Below, piece by piece: positions 33,338 to 42,786 of a DNA stretch of 64,000 nt. Below the pieces are notes generated by a model that was not told the DNA's origin, ran no database searches, and saw only the letters and a list, made by a program, of their open reading frames with translations. Origin of the DNA: Fusibacillus kribbianus (GTDB taxonomy: Bacteria; Bacillota; Clostridia; Lachnospirales; Lachnospiraceae); assembly GCF_030053595.1 (NCBI RefSeq), contig NZ_JASGBQ010000006.1, positions 39,473 through 103,472 on the forward strand. The letters are read 5' to 3'. Numbering within the stretch: position 1 is the stretch's first letter; every line of letters begins with the position of its first letter. The translations under genes were made by a program, and so were the position numbers.

Positions 33338-34081
33338 CTAAACCGTTTCTCCTGAGCCTTTCATGTCCTCGGGCAGCATATCGAGGATCTTCTGCCTCGT
33401 ATAGGAGCCCAGGAATTTCTTCTGTTCCTTGTCCAGAGCCTTGATGTCAATGGGCTCGCCAAAGGTGACTGTCACATGGGAACGCTTTACCCATGGGATA
33501 TGGCTCTCAAAAATTTCCGCAGTGCCGGTAAAGGCGACCGGGATAATGGGGCAGCCTGTCTTTTCTGCGATCTTCATGCTGCCCTCCTTGAAATCCAGCA
33601 TTCCCTTTCCCTTGTTTCTGGTGCCCTCCGGGAAGATCCAGATGCTGATGCCGTTCTTCACGTAGTCGATACCGGTCAGGATGGTTTTCAGGCCCTCCTT
33701 GATATTGGAACGGTCGAGGAACAGACAGTGAAGGTTTTTCATCCATCTTCTGAGAAACAGAATCTTTTCCATTTCCTTCTTGGCGACGAAGCCGCATTCC
33801 CCTTTGATCAGCCGGTAGCCGATGACAATATCAAAATAGCTTCTGTGATTTCCAACATAAAGTACCGGTTTGTCTTCAGGAATATGTTCGCGGCCCCGGA
33901 CCTCGATCTTCGTTCCGGCGAGGAACAGGATCAGGCCGAAGGCGTGCTGAACCAGCCACAGGGAGCTTTTTGACCTGGCCGTGGGATTGATCTTTCCGAT
34001 GATCCATTCCACCAGGAGCGCTGGACTGAACACAATAAGATACAGAAACAGAAACAGGCCGATCAGTATCAGTCTTATCAT
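33338..34081 (-). CDS. plsC: 1-acyl-sn-glycerol-3-phosphate acyltransferase family (PlsC-like)
   Basis: 247-residue membrane-associated acyltransferase of phospholipid synthesis, making phosphatidic acid from lysophosphatidic acid. An N-terminal hydrophobic anchor covers ~1-28. The catalytic HX4D is His79-Asp84 in NHRSYFD, and the glycerol-phosphate-binding FPEGTR is at 150-155. Both match PlsC. It follows pncB on the same strand after 12 nt, with GGAGATTGCC before the ATG, so the two form an operon although their pathways differ. Confidence 0.9.
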   Translation of the reverse strand: MIRLILIGLFLFLYLIVFSPALLVEWIIGKINPTARSKSSLWLVQHAFGLILFLAGTKIEVRGREHIPEDKPVLYVGNHRSYFDIVIGYRLIKGECGFVAKKEMEKILFLRRWMKNLHCLFLDRSNIKEGLKTILTGIDYVKNGISIWIFPEGTRNKGKGMLDFKEGSMKIAEKTGCPIIPVAFTGTAEIFESHIPWVKRSHVTVTFGEPIDIKALDKEQKKFLGSYTRQKILDMLPEDMKGSGETV

Positions 34082-34093
34082 GGCAATCTCCTG

Positions 34094-35566
34094 TTATAGA
34101 TTCTGCTGGTGGGTCATATTGTCGACGGCCTCCAGCAGGCTGTTTTTCGTGGCATAGAGCTTGGCTGAAAGATCAATGTGTGCCCGGTGGGGGTTGATGA
34201 GACGCTTTGCCTCATCCCAGAGGGTATCCAGCTCCTGCTGGCAGTAATCGCGGATCTCCATGACAGAGGGCGATTCATAAACGCATTGACCATTGTCAAA
34301 AACCTGTACGGGAAGCTCGCGGATGGTGTAGGTGCCGGGAGCCAGATGAGTCTTTTTCCAGGTGTCCACCGGATCAAACAAAAGAAGCGGCTGGCTGGCC
34401 GAATATTCCTCATCGGTGAGGGCAATCAGGTCGGCGATCATCTTGCCCGTATCGGTTCCGTAGATCCGGTAAACCGTCTTGTTGCCGGGATTGGTGACCT
34501 TCTCGCTGTTCTCGGAAAGCTTGATCTTGGGGATAAACTGGCCGGTGGCCTCGTCCTTCAGTGCAACCAGCTTGTACACACCGCCGAAGGCAGGCCAGTC
34601 GCTGCTGGTGATCATGTTGGTGCCGACGCCCCAGGAATTGATGGCGGCGCCCTGAGTCTTTAAGCTGTTGATCAGGTTTTCGTCCAGATCGCTGGAGGCG
34701 GAAATGATGGCGTCGGTAAAACCGGCCTCATCCAGCATCTTTCTGGCCTTCTTGGAAAGATAAGCCAGGTCGCCGCTGTCCAGACGGATGCCGTAGCCCT
34801 TGAGAGGAATGCCGGCTTCCTTCATTTCCTTAAATACACGGATGGCGTTGGGAACGCCGGAGCGGAGCGTATCGTAGGTGTCCACCAGAAGAATGCAGGC
34901 GGTGGGATACAGCTTCGCATAAGTACGGAAGGCAGTCAGCTCGTCGGGAAAGCTCATGATCCAGCTGTGGGCATGGGTGCCCTTCACCGGAACATCAAAG
35001 AGCTGGCCGGCCAGCACGTTGGAGGTGCCGATGCAGCCGCCGATCATGGCAGCCCTTGCTCCGTAAATGCCGGCGTCGGGACCCTGGGCACGGCGCAGGC
35101 CGAACTCCATGATTCCATCACCGCGGGCCGCATGGACAACACGGGCCGTCTTGGTGGCGATCAGGCACTGATGGTTGATGATGTTGAGGATGGCAGTCTC
35201 CACCAGCTGCGCCTCCATGATGGGGGCAATCACCTTGACCAGGGGCTCTCTGGGGAAAACCACGGTGCCTTCGGGGATGGCATAGATATCGCCGGAGAAT
35301 TTGAAGTTTTTCAGATAGTCCAGGAAGTCCTCGTCGAAAAGACCGGTGCTTCGCAGATAATCGACTTCCTCTTCTCCGAAATGCAGATCCTTGATGTATT
35401 CAATGACCTGCTCCAGACCGGCCATGATGGCAAAGCCGTTGCCGCTGGGATTGGTTCTGTAAAAAACGTCGAAAACCGCCGTCTGATTTGCTTTTTCCTT
35501 GAAATAGCCCTGCATCATGGTAAGCTCGTAGAGGTCGGTCATCAATGTCAGGTTTCGGGTACTCAT
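34094..35566 (-). CDS. pncB: Nicotinate phosphoribosyltransferase
   Basis: 490-residue cytoplasmic enzyme of niacin salvage that joins nicotinate to PRPP, with ATP hydrolysis, to give nicotinate mononucleotide. The beginning LTLMTDLYELTMMQGYF and the central EFGLRRAQGPD, KGTHAHSWIM and GIRLDSGDLAYLS are diagnostic. AAGGAGATACC precedes the ATG. Upstream on its strand is a consensus promoter with a GGTGACA-type motif that could be a NiaR site, and the niaR gene is close by, so niacin control is likely. Confidence 0.94.
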   Translation of the reverse strand: MSTRNLTLMTDLYELTMMQGYFKEKANQTAVFDVFYRTNPSGNGFAIMAGLEQVIEYIKDLHFGEEEVDYLRSTGLFDEDFLDYLKNFKFSGDIYAIPEGTVVFPREPLVKVIAPIMEAQLVETAILNIINHQCLIATKTARVVHAARGDGIMEFGLRRAQGPDAGIYGARAAMIGGCIGTSNVLAGQLFDVPVKGTHAHSWIMSFPDELTAFRTYAKLYPTACILLVDTYDTLRSGVPNAIRVFKEMKEAGIPLKGYGIRLDSGDLAYLSKKARKMLDEAGFTDAIISASSDLDENLINSLKTQGAAINSWGVGTNMITSSDWPAFGGVYKLVALKDEATGQFIPKIKLSENSEKVTNPGNKTVYRIYGTDTGKMIADLIALTDEEYSASQPLLLFDPVDTWKKTHLAPGTYTIRELPVQVFDNGQCVYESPSVMEIRDYCQQELDTLWDEAKRLINPHRAHIDLSAKLYATKNSLLEAVDNMTHQQNL

Positions 35567-35622
35567 AGGTATCTCCTTTCGGCTGAGCCGCTGTCTTTGC
35601 GCGGTTCGGTTCTTTCCTGTCC

Positions 35623-35680
35623 ATTATAGCACGTTTCAGAATTTACTCAAGCATTACATAAAAGTTTACAGGTGACAAGA
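35623..35680 (-). promoter_or_regulatory. pncB promoter with possible NiaR site
   Basis: On the minus strand TTGAGT (35645-35650), a 16-bp spacer and TATAAT (35623-35628). Upstream at 35666-35680 lies CTTGTCACCTGTAAA on the minus strand, which recalls the CACCTGT-containing NiaR sites of Firmicutes from memory. The promoter is clear; the operator is a suggestion. Confidence 0.6.
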
Positions 35681-35798
35681 CTGAGAAAACGGGCATGCTA
35701 TAATTTTCTATTAAGAATGCCTTGACTTCTATAACAATATGTTATGGCTGAAATTCCTTTCTTGTATGGGCGATTCCCGGGAAAATCCCATGTACAGC

Positions 35799-35827
35799 TT
35801 GAAAAACAAAGAAAAATAAGATAGTAT
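35799..35827 (+). promoter_or_regulatory. leuB promoter
   Basis: TTGAAA (35799-35804), a 17-bp spacer and TAGTAT (35822-35827), 36 bp before the start codon. Upstream at 35731-35745 is ATAAC-N5-GTTAT, a dyad with the T-N11-A form bound by LysR-type regulators. No T-box leader was seen. Confidence 0.6.
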
Positions 35828-35863
35828 AAAGGATAACTGAATGAAGAAGGAGAGGGAAAGCTC

Positions 35864-36955
35864 ATGAATTACAACGTTGCGGTGATTCCCGGTGACGGCA
35901 TCGGACCGGAAATCGTCACAGAGGCCATGAAGGTGCTGGACAAGGTCGGCGCTGTCTACGGTCATACATTTACATATAAGAAGCTTCTCATGGGAGGCGC
36001 GTCCATCGATGTTCACGGCGTCCCGCTGACGGAGGAGACCCTGGAGGAGGCGAGACACAGCGATTCCGTGCTGCTGGGTGCGGTCGGAGGAAATGTGGGA
36101 AATTCCCGCTGGTACGACGGACCGCCTCAGACGAGGCCTGAGGCAGGGCTTCTGGGGATCCGCAAAGGGCTGGAGCTTTTTGCCAATATCCGTCCGGCAT
36201 GGCTTTATAAGGAGCTTGCTGATGCCTGTCCTCTGAAAAAGGAGATCATCGGCGACGGGTTTGATATGGTGATCATGCGGGAGCTGACCGGCGGACTGTA
36301 CTTCGGTGAGCGCCATACGGTGACGGAAAACGGCGTGAGAAAGGCCACAGACACTCTCGTATACGATGAGAACGAGATCCGCCGTATTGCGGTCAAGGCC
36401 TTCGAGATTGCCAGAAAGCGCTCTGGAAATCTGATCAGTGTGGACAAGGCCAACGTTCTGGATTCCTCCAGACTCTGGAGGGCAGTAGTCAACGAGACCG
36501 CGGCAGAGTATCCAGACGTGAAGGTGAGCCATATGCTGGTGGACAACGCGGCCATGCAGCTGGTCATGAATCCCGGTCAGTTTGACGTGGTGCTGACAGA
36601 GAACATGTTCGGCGATATTCTTTCCGACGAGGCCAGCGAGATCACAGGCTCCATCGGCATGCTGCCCAGCGCAAGTCTGGGAAAGACAAAGCTGGGGCTC
36701 TACGAGCCCAGCCACGGCTCCGCACCGGATATTGCGGGAAAAGACATTGCAAACCCTCTGGCGACGATCCTGTCGGCGGCGATGATGCTCCGGTATTCCT
36801 TTGATCTGGATGAGGAGGCAGACGCCGTGGAGGCGGCGGTGCAGCAGGTGCTGACCGATGGCTACCGGACCGGTGATATTTACTCCGAGGGCTGCATAAA
36901 GGTGGGTACAAAGGAAATGGGAAGCCTTGTGGCAGATCGTATCCTTATCAGATAG
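35864..36955 (+). CDS. leuB: 3-isopropylmalate dehydrogenase
   Basis: 363-residue NAD-dependent decarboxylating dehydrogenase, third step of leucine synthesis. It starts [38 protein letters not shown] and the C-terminal [14 protein letters not shown] are active-site stretches specific to LeuB rather than isocitrate dehydrogenase. Length is normal. AGGAGAGGG precedes the ATG. leuA, leuC and leuD are not in the window. It is the first gene of leuB-ilvD-ilvB, 40 nt before ilvD. Confidence 0.96.
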   Translation: MNYNVAVIPGDGIGPEIVTEAMKVLDKVGAVYGHTFTYKKLLMGGASIDVHGVPLTEETLEEARHSDSVLLGAVGGNVGNSRWYDGPPQTRPEAGLLGIRKGLELFANIRPAWLYKELADACPLKKEIIGDGFDMVIMRELTGGLYFGERHTVTENGVRKATDTLVYDENEIRRIAVKAFEIARKRSGNLISVDKANVLDSSRLWRAVVNETAAEYPDVKVSHMLVDNAAMQLVMNPGQFDVVLTENMFGDILSDEASEITGSIGMLPSASLGKTKLGLYEPSHGSAPDIAGKDIANPLATILSAAMMLRYSFDLDEEADAVEAAVQQVLTDGYRTGDIYSEGCIKVGTKEMGSLVADRILIR

Positions 36956-36995
36956 TTACAGGATCATTTAATTAAAGAAAGAGAAGGGAAAATAG

Positions 36996-38660
36996 ATGAG
37001 AAGTGATGCAGTAAAGAAGGGGATGCAGCAGGCTCCCCACAGATCTTTGTTCAATGCACTGGGATTTACCGAAGAGGAAATGGAAAAGCCCCTGATCGGC
37101 ATTGTCAGCTCCTACAATGAGATCGTACCTGGTCATATGAATCTGGATAAGATCGTGGCAGCTGTAAAGCAGGGCGTTGCCATGGCAGGCGGTACTCCGG
37201 TGGTATTTCCGGCCATTGCCGTGTGCGACGGCATTGCCATGGGCCACACCGGTATGAAATATTCCCTGGTGACCAGAGACCTGATCGCCGATTCCACCGA
37301 ATGTATGGCACTGGCTCATCAGTTCGACGCCCTCGTCATGGTTCCCAACTGTGACAAGAATGTGCCCGGACTTCTGATGGCAGCGGCCAGACTGAATATC
37401 CCCACCATTTTCGTCAGCGGCGGCCCCATGCTGGCGGGACACGTGAAGGGGAAGAAGAGAAGCCTTTCCAGCATGTTTGAGGCAGTCGGCTCCTACAGCG
37501 CAGGCACCATGAGCGAGGATGAGGTCAGAGAGTACGAGAATAAGGTCTGCCCCACCTGCGGCTCCTGCTCCGGCATGTATACGGCCAACAGCATGAACTG
37601 CCTGACGGAGGCGCTTGGCATGGGACTTCCCGGCAACGGAACCATCCCTGCTGTATATTCTGAGAGGATCAAGCTGGCAAAGCATGCCGGCATGAAGATC
37701 ATGGAGCTCCTGGAGAAGGATATCAAGCCCCGCGATATCATGACAGAGAAGGCATTTATGAATGCCCTCACCGTGGATATGGCCCTGGGCTGCAGCACCA
37801 ACAGTATGCTCCATCTGCCCGCCATTGCCCATGAGGCAGGGGTGGAGCTCAATGTGGACATTGCCAATGAGGTCAGCGCAAGGACCCCCAACCTGTGCCA
37901 TCTGGCTCCTGCAGGCCCCACCTATATGGAGGACCTCAATGAGGCCGGCGGTGTTTACGCGGTAATGCATGAATTAAGCAAGAAGAACCTGTTATATACC
38001 GACCTGATCACAGCAACCGGAAAGACAGTCGGCGAGAATATCGCAGGCTGTGAGATCCGCGACAAAGAGGTGATCCGTCCTCTGGATAATCCCTACAGCC
38101 AGACCGGCGGTCTTGCCATCCTGAAGGGCAACATTGCCCCCGATTCCGGCGTGGTGAAGCGCTCTGCCGTGGTTCCTGAAATGATGAAGCATGAAGGCCC
38201 CGCAAGAGTGTTTGACTGCGAGGAGGATGCCATTGCAGCCATCAAGGGCGGAAAGATCGTGGCCGGCGATGTGGTCGTGATCCGTTATGAAGGCCCCAAG
38301 GGCGGCCCCGGCATGAGAGAAATGCTGAATCCCACCTCTGCCATTGCAGGCATGGGTCTGGGCTCCAGCGTGGCCCTGATCACCGACGGACGGTTTTCCG
38401 GCGCTTCCAGAGGCGCGTCCATCGGCCATGTATCTCCCGAGGCGGCAGTCGGCGGTCCCATTGCCCTCATTGAAGAAGGCGACATTATCCAGATCGACAT
38501 CGATGCATGCACCCTGAACGTGAAGGTTTCCGATGAGGAACTGGCGGCAAGACGGGCAAAATGGCAGCCCAGAGAGCCGAAGATCACCGAAGGCTACCTG
38601 AAACGGTACGCCAGCCTGGTAACATCCGGAAACAGGGGCGCAATTCTTGAGCTTAAATAA
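36996..38660 (+). CDS. ilvD: Dihydroxy-acid dehydratase
   Basis: 554-residue iron-sulfur dehydratase, third step of the isoleucine and valine pathway. Cluster cysteines are visible in PNCDKNVPG and in [18 protein letters not shown] (read as [16 protein letters not shown]). The C-terminal [20 protein letters not shown] is invariant in IlvD. Length is typical. AAAGAGAAGGG precedes the ATG. In the operon between leuB and ilvB, 15 nt before the latter. Confidence 0.97.
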   Translation: MRSDAVKKGMQQAPHRSLFNALGFTEEEMEKPLIGIVSSYNEIVPGHMNLDKIVAAVKQGVAMAGGTPVVFPAIAVCDGIAMGHTGMKYSLVTRDLIADSTECMALAHQFDALVMVPNCDKNVPGLLMAAARLNIPTIFVSGGPMLAGHVKGKKRSLSSMFEAVGSYSAGTMSEDEVREYENKVCPTCGSCSGMYTANSMNCLTEALGMGLPGNGTIPAVYSERIKLAKHAGMKIMELLEKDIKPRDIMTEKAFMNALTVDMALGCSTNSMLHLPAIAHEAGVELNVDIANEVSARTPNLCHLAPAGPTYMEDLNEAGGVYAVMHELSKKNLLYTDLITATGKTVGENIAGCEIRDKEVIRPLDNPYSQTGGLAILKGNIAPDSGVVKRSAVVPEMMKHEGPARVFDCEEDAIAAIKGGKIVAGDVVVIRYEGPKGGPGMREMLNPTSAIAGMGLGSSVALITDGRFSGASRGASIGHVSPEAAVGGPIALIEEGDIIQIDIDACTLNVKVSDEELAARRAKWQPREPKITEGYLKRYASLVTSGNRGAILELK

Positions 38661-38675
38661 TGAGGAGGAAAACTT

Positions 38676-40361
38676 ATGAAGCTGACAGGTGCGGAGATTG
38701 TAGTTGAGTGCCTGAAGGAACAGGGAGTCGATACGGTTTTCGGCTATCCCGGCGGTACCATTTTGAATATTTACGATGCATTATATAAACATTCCGACGA
38801 GATCCATCATGTGCTTACATCCCATGAGCAGGGGGCTTCCCATGCGGCGGACGGCTATGCGAGAGCGACCGGAAAGGTGGGCGTCTGCCTGGCGACCTCC
38901 GGTCCCGGAGCCACCAATCTCGTCACGGGAATCGCCACCGCTCAGATGGATTCGGTTCCCATGGTGGCCATCACGGCCAACGTGGCGGTGAACCTGCTGG
39001 GAAGGGATACCTTCCAGGAGGTGGACATTGCAGGCGTGGTCATGCCCATCACGAAACACAGCTTTATCGTCAAGGATGTCACCAAGCTGGCGGATACCAT
39101 CCGCAGAGCCTTCTACATTGCAAAGGAAGGACGTCCCGGCCCGGTTCTGGTGGATATCACCAAGGATGTGACGGCGGCGGAGACCGAGTACACACCGGTG
39201 AAGCCGGAGAAGGTGCTTCCCAGGGTGGATACCATCAAGGAGAGCGATATCGACCGTGCTATCGAGATGATCGAGAAATCGGAGCGGCCCTACATTTTTG
39301 TGGGAGGCGGAGTTACCATTTCCGGAGCTTCCGAAGAACTCATGGAGTTTGCAGAGAAGGTGGATGCGCCTGTGGCTGATACCCTTATGGGCAAGGGAGC
39401 CTTCCCCGGAGAGCATGAGCGCTATACGGGTATGGTAGGTATGCATGGTACAAAAACCTCCAATCTGGGAATCACAAAGAGCGATCTTTTAATCACCATC
39501 GGAGCCCGCTTCAGCGACCGGGTGACCGGAAATACCAAGCGGTTTGCCAGAGATGCGAAGATCCTTCACATTGATGTGGATGCGGCAGAGATCAACAAGA
39601 ATATCCTGACGGACGCTTCCATCGTGGGAGATGCCAAAGAGGTTCTGAAGCGTCTCAATGAGCGTCTGAGCCAGCAGGATCATCATGAATGGGTGGCTGA
39701 GATCGAGGCCATGAAGGAGCGTCATCCGCTGACCTACAATCCGGAGCTCCTGACAGGACCTTACGTGATCGAAACCCTCTACCGGCTGACAAAGGGAGAC
39801 GCCATTGTGACCACCGACGTGGGACAGCATCAGATGTGGGCGGCTCAGTTCTATAAATACAAGGCTCCCAGGACCTTTATCACCTCCGGCGGTCTTGGTA
39901 CCATGGGCTACGGTCTGGGCGCGGCTATGGGAGCAAAGATGGGAAGACCCGATGTTCCCGTGTTCAACATTGCCGGCGACGGCTGCTTCCGTATGAATAT
40001 GAATGAGATCGCATCGGCGGTGCGAAATAACATCCCCGTCATCGAGATCGTCATCAACAATCATGTGCTGGGCATGGTTCGTCAGTGGCAGACCCTGTTC
40101 TACGGAAAACGGTATTCCAATACGATCCTGCAGGACAAGACGGATTTTGTGAAGGTGGCAGAGGCCATGGGCGCAAAGGGTATCCGGGTGACGAAGAAGG
40201 AAGAGGTGGAACCGGCCATCAAAGAGGCCATGGCAGCAGGAGAACCGGTGGTCATCGATGTTCAGATCGACTGCGACGACAAGGTATTCCCCATGGTTGC
40301 GCCGGGCGGAGCCATTGAAGAGGCCTTTAATCAGGAAGATTTGGATGCAAAACAGGCATAA
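38676..40361 (+). CDS. ilvB: Acetolactate synthase large subunit
   Basis: 561-residue ThDP-dependent enzyme, first common step of branched-chain amino acid synthesis. The N-terminal ThDP domain includes VFGYPGGTILNIYDAL and the catalytic Glu in SHEQGASHAADGYAR. The FAD-binding middle domain follows. The C-terminal ThDP-Mg motif is GDGCFRMNMNEIASAVRNNI. No regulatory small subunit (ilvN) lies beside it: the next gene is serC behind its own promoter. AGGAGGAAAAC precedes the ATG. Confidence 0.95.
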   Translation: MKLTGAEIVVECLKEQGVDTVFGYPGGTILNIYDALYKHSDEIHHVLTSHEQGASHAADGYARATGKVGVCLATSGPGATNLVTGIATAQMDSVPMVAITANVAVNLLGRDTFQEVDIAGVVMPITKHSFIVKDVTKLADTIRRAFYIAKEGRPGPVLVDITKDVTAAETEYTPVKPEKVLPRVDTIKESDIDRAIEMIEKSERPYIFVGGGVTISGASEELMEFAEKVDAPVADTLMGKGAFPGEHERYTGMVGMHGTKTSNLGITKSDLLITIGARFSDRVTGNTKRFARDAKILHIDVDAAEINKNILTDASIVGDAKEVLKRLNERLSQQDHHEWVAEIEAMKERHPLTYNPELLTGPYVIETLYRLTKGDAIVTTDVGQHQMWAAQFYKYKAPRTFITSGGLGTMGYGLGAAMGAKMGRPDVPVFNIAGDGCFRMNMNEIASAVRNNIPVIEIVINNHVLGMVRQWQTLFYGKRYSNTILQDKTDFVKVAEAMGAKGIRVTKKEEVEPAIKEAMAAGEPVVIDVQIDCDDKVFPMVAPGGAIEEAFNQEDLDAKQA

Positions 40362-40394
40362 ATGCCGGGAAAATGGTAAAAATTTGACAAAATT

Positions 40395-40436
40395 GAACCG
40401 GGTAGCTTTACAGCCGCCCGGTTCGTGTATTATACT
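40395..40436 (+). promoter_or_regulatory. Hairpin and promoter before serC
   Basis: GAACCGGG (40395-40402) pairs with CCCGGTTC (40417-40424) but no T run follows, so terminator function is doubtful. A promoter TTACAG (40408-40413), 17-bp spacer, TATACT (40431-40436) overlaps the hairpin. The dyad may be an operator for the serine genes. Confidence 0.5.
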
Positions 40437-40479
40437 TATAGGCGCATGAAATACGGCATTGCGCGAGGAGGATTATGAA

Positions 40480-41565
40480 ATGAGCAGAGTATACAATTTT
40501 TCGGCGGGCCCGGCGGCGCTGCCGGAGGAGGTACTGAAGGAAGCGGCTGCAGAGATGCTGGACTATGCAGGAACCGGCATGTCTGTCATGGAGATGAGCC
40601 ACCGCTCCAAAACCTTTGATAAGATCATCAAGGATGCAGAGCAGGATCTCCGCGACCTGATGGGAATTCCCGACAATTACAAGGTCCTGTTCTTACAGGG
40701 AGGCGCCCATCTGCAGTTTGCCATGGTTCCCATGAACCTGATGAAGAACGGCGTTGCAGATTACATTGTGACCGGCAACTGGGCAAAGCGTGCCTGGAAG
40801 GAAGCGTCCAAGTTCGGAAAGGCCAACTGTATTGCTTCCAGTGAGGACAAGAATTTCAGCTATATTCCCGACTGCTCCGATCTGCCGGTGGATGAGGATG
40901 CAGATTATGTTTATATCTGTCAGAACAACACCATTTACGGAACCCAGTTCCACACCCTTCCCAACACAAAGGGAAAGACGCTGGTAGCGGACGTATCCTC
41001 TTGCTTCCTGTCCGAACCTGTTGATGTGGAAAAATACGGAATGATCTACGGCGGCGTCCAGAAGAATATCGGACCGGCTGGTGTGGTCATCGCCATCATC
41101 CGCGAGGATCTGATCACCGAGGACGTATATCCGAACACACCTACCATGCTTCAGTATAAGACCCATGCCGACAAGGATTCTCTTTACAATACACCGCCGG
41201 CATACGGCATTTATATCTGCGGCAAGGTATTCAAGTGGTTAAAGAAGATGGGCGGTCTGTCTGTGATCAAGGAGCGCAATGAAAAGAAGGCAGCTCTTCT
41301 GTACGGCTTCCTGGATGAGAGCAAGCTCTTTACCCCCACCGCAGAAAAAGGATCCCGTTCCTATATGAATGTGGATTTTGTGACCGGTGACAAAGAGCTG
41401 GATGCCCAGTTTGTGAAGGAGGCAGAGGAAGCAGGCCTCTCCGGTCTGAAGGGCCACAGAAGCGTGGGCGGCATGAGAGCCAGCATTTACAATGCGGTGA
41501 CGGTGGAAGCCGTGGAGGCTCTTGTGAAGTTCATGAAGGAATTTGAAGAAAAGCACAGCAGATAA
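40480..41565 (+). CDS. serC: Phosphoserine aminotransferase
   Basis: 361-residue PLP enzyme turning 3-phosphohydroxypyruvate and glutamate into 3-phosphoserine. The start is SRVYNFSAGPAALPEEVL. The PLP lysine is in YGGVQKNIGPAG, and ADVSSCFLSEPVD precedes it. GHRSVGGMRASIYNAV marks the substrate-binding end. GAGGAGG is 9 nt from ATG 40480; an ATG at 40475 is followed at once by a stop. It is 37 nt before serA, so they form an operon. Confidence 0.96.
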   Translation: MSRVYNFSAGPAALPEEVLKEAAAEMLDYAGTGMSVMEMSHRSKTFDKIIKDAEQDLRDLMGIPDNYKVLFLQGGAHLQFAMVPMNLMKNGVADYIVTGNWAKRAWKEASKFGKANCIASSEDKNFSYIPDCSDLPVDEDADYVYICQNNTIYGTQFHTLPNTKGKTLVADVSSCFLSEPVDVEKYGMIYGGVQKNIGPAGVVIAIIREDLITEDVYPNTPTMLQYKTHADKDSLYNTPPAYGIYICGKVFKWLKKMGGLSVIKERNEKKAALLYGFLDESKLFTPTAEKGSRSYMNVDFVTGDKELDAQFVKEAEEAGLSGLKGHRSVGGMRASIYNAVTVEAVEALVKFMKEFEEKHSR

Positions 41566-41602
41566 GATACAGAATACAAAGACGATCATGTGGAGGGAAA
41601 AA

Positions 41603-42775
41603 ATGAGTAGAAAGATTCACTGTCTGAATCCGATTTCCCAGACGGGGCTTAAGCTCCTCACGGCGGATTACGAGCTGACAGATAAGGCAGAGGAAGCGGA
41701 AGGAATTCTGGTCCGGAGCGCTTCCATGCATGAGATGGAGCTGCCGGCCGGCCTGGAGGCCATTGCGAGAGCCGGAGCCGGAGTCAACAATATTCCCCTG
41801 GATAAGTGCACAGAGAAGGGAATCGTGGTATTCAATACGCCGGGAGCCAATGCCAATGGCGTGAAGGAGCTGGTTCTGGCCGGAATGCTCATGGCAGCCA
41901 GAGACATCAACGGCGGAATCGAATGGGTAAAGGAAAACAAAGAGGACGCTAATATCAGCAAGGATATGGAGAAGAGCAAAAAGAAATTTGCCGGAACGGA
42001 GATCAAGGGCAAGCGTCTCGGTGTCATCGGCCTCGGCGCCATCGGCGTTCAGGTGGCCAACGCCGCCGCTGACCTCGGCATGAAGGTTTACGGTTATGAT
42101 CCGTTCATTTCCGTCAACGGTGCATGGCAGCTCTCTCCCTTTATCGAGCACGTGACAGATCTGGATGATATCTATAAAAACTGCGATTACATTACCGTTC
42201 ATGTGCCTCTGCTGGACAGCACAAGAGAGATGATCAATAAGGATGCCTTCGCAAAGATGAAGGACGGCGTTGTAATCCTCAATTACGCCCGTGATCTTCT
42301 GGTCAATGATGACGATATGCTGGAGGCTCTTGAGAGCGGAAAGGTCCACAGATATATGACCGATTTCCCTAATCCGAAGGTCACCCATATGCCCGGCGTG
42401 ATCGCAACGCCCCATCTGGGCGCATCCACGGCAGAGTCCGAGGACAATTGTGCCGAGATGGCGGTCAAGGAACTGATGGATTATCTGGAGACCGGCTCCA
42501 TCCGCAATTCCGTCAATTATCCGGCCTGCGAGATGCCTCCCTGCCGGGGAGCCTGCCGTCTGTGTATTTTCAACGTGAATAAGCCCAACATGATCGGCCA
42601 GTTTGCGTCTGTGCTGGCGGAGGAGGGCGTCAACATCCCCGACATGCAGAATAAGAGCAAGGGTGAGGTGGCTTACACCATTATGGATGCGGATCAGGAG
42701 GTTTCCCAGAGAGTCGTGGACCGTCTGATGGAGATCGACGGCGTTTACAAGGTCCGCGTAATGAAGGCAGAGTAA
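41603..42775 (+). CDS. serA: D-3-phosphoglycerate dehydrogenase
   Basis: 390-residue NAD-dependent dehydrogenase, first committed step of serine synthesis. The nucleotide-binding loop is GVIGLGAIGVQVANAAADLG. The catalytic Arg is in NYARD and the His in TPHLGASTAESEDN. An ACT domain (~320-390) starts at NKPNMIGQFASVL and would give serine feedback control. GGAGGG is 5 nt upstream of ATG 41603; the in-frame ATG at 41543 lies inside serC. CPPCRGACRLC-type cysteines at ~310-320 are a small oddity just before the ACT domain. Confidence 0.95.
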   Translation: MSRKIHCLNPISQTGLKLLTADYELTDKAEEAEGILVRSASMHEMELPAGLEAIARAGAGVNNIPLDKCTEKGIVVFNTPGANANGVKELVLAGMLMAARDINGGIEWVKENKEDANISKDMEKSKKKFAGTEIKGKRLGVIGLGAIGVQVANAAADLGMKVYGYDPFISVNGAWQLSPFIEHVTDLDDIYKNCDYITVHVPLLDSTREMINKDAFAKMKDGVVILNYARDLLVNDDDMLEALESGKVHRYMTDFPNPKVTHMPGVIATPHLGASTAESEDNCAEMAVKELMDYLETGSIRNSVNYPACEMPPCRGACRLCIFNVNKPNMIGQFASVLAEEGVNIPDMQNKSKGEVAYTIMDADQEVSQRVVDRLMEIDGVYKVRVMKAE

Positions 42776-42786
42776 GGAGAAGACCA

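Noticed and set aside
35700..35863. Possible T-box or CodY control of leuB
   Set aside because: No T-box consensus AGGGTGGNACCGCG is present, and the best CodY-like match (35701-35715) fits only 10 of 15 bases.
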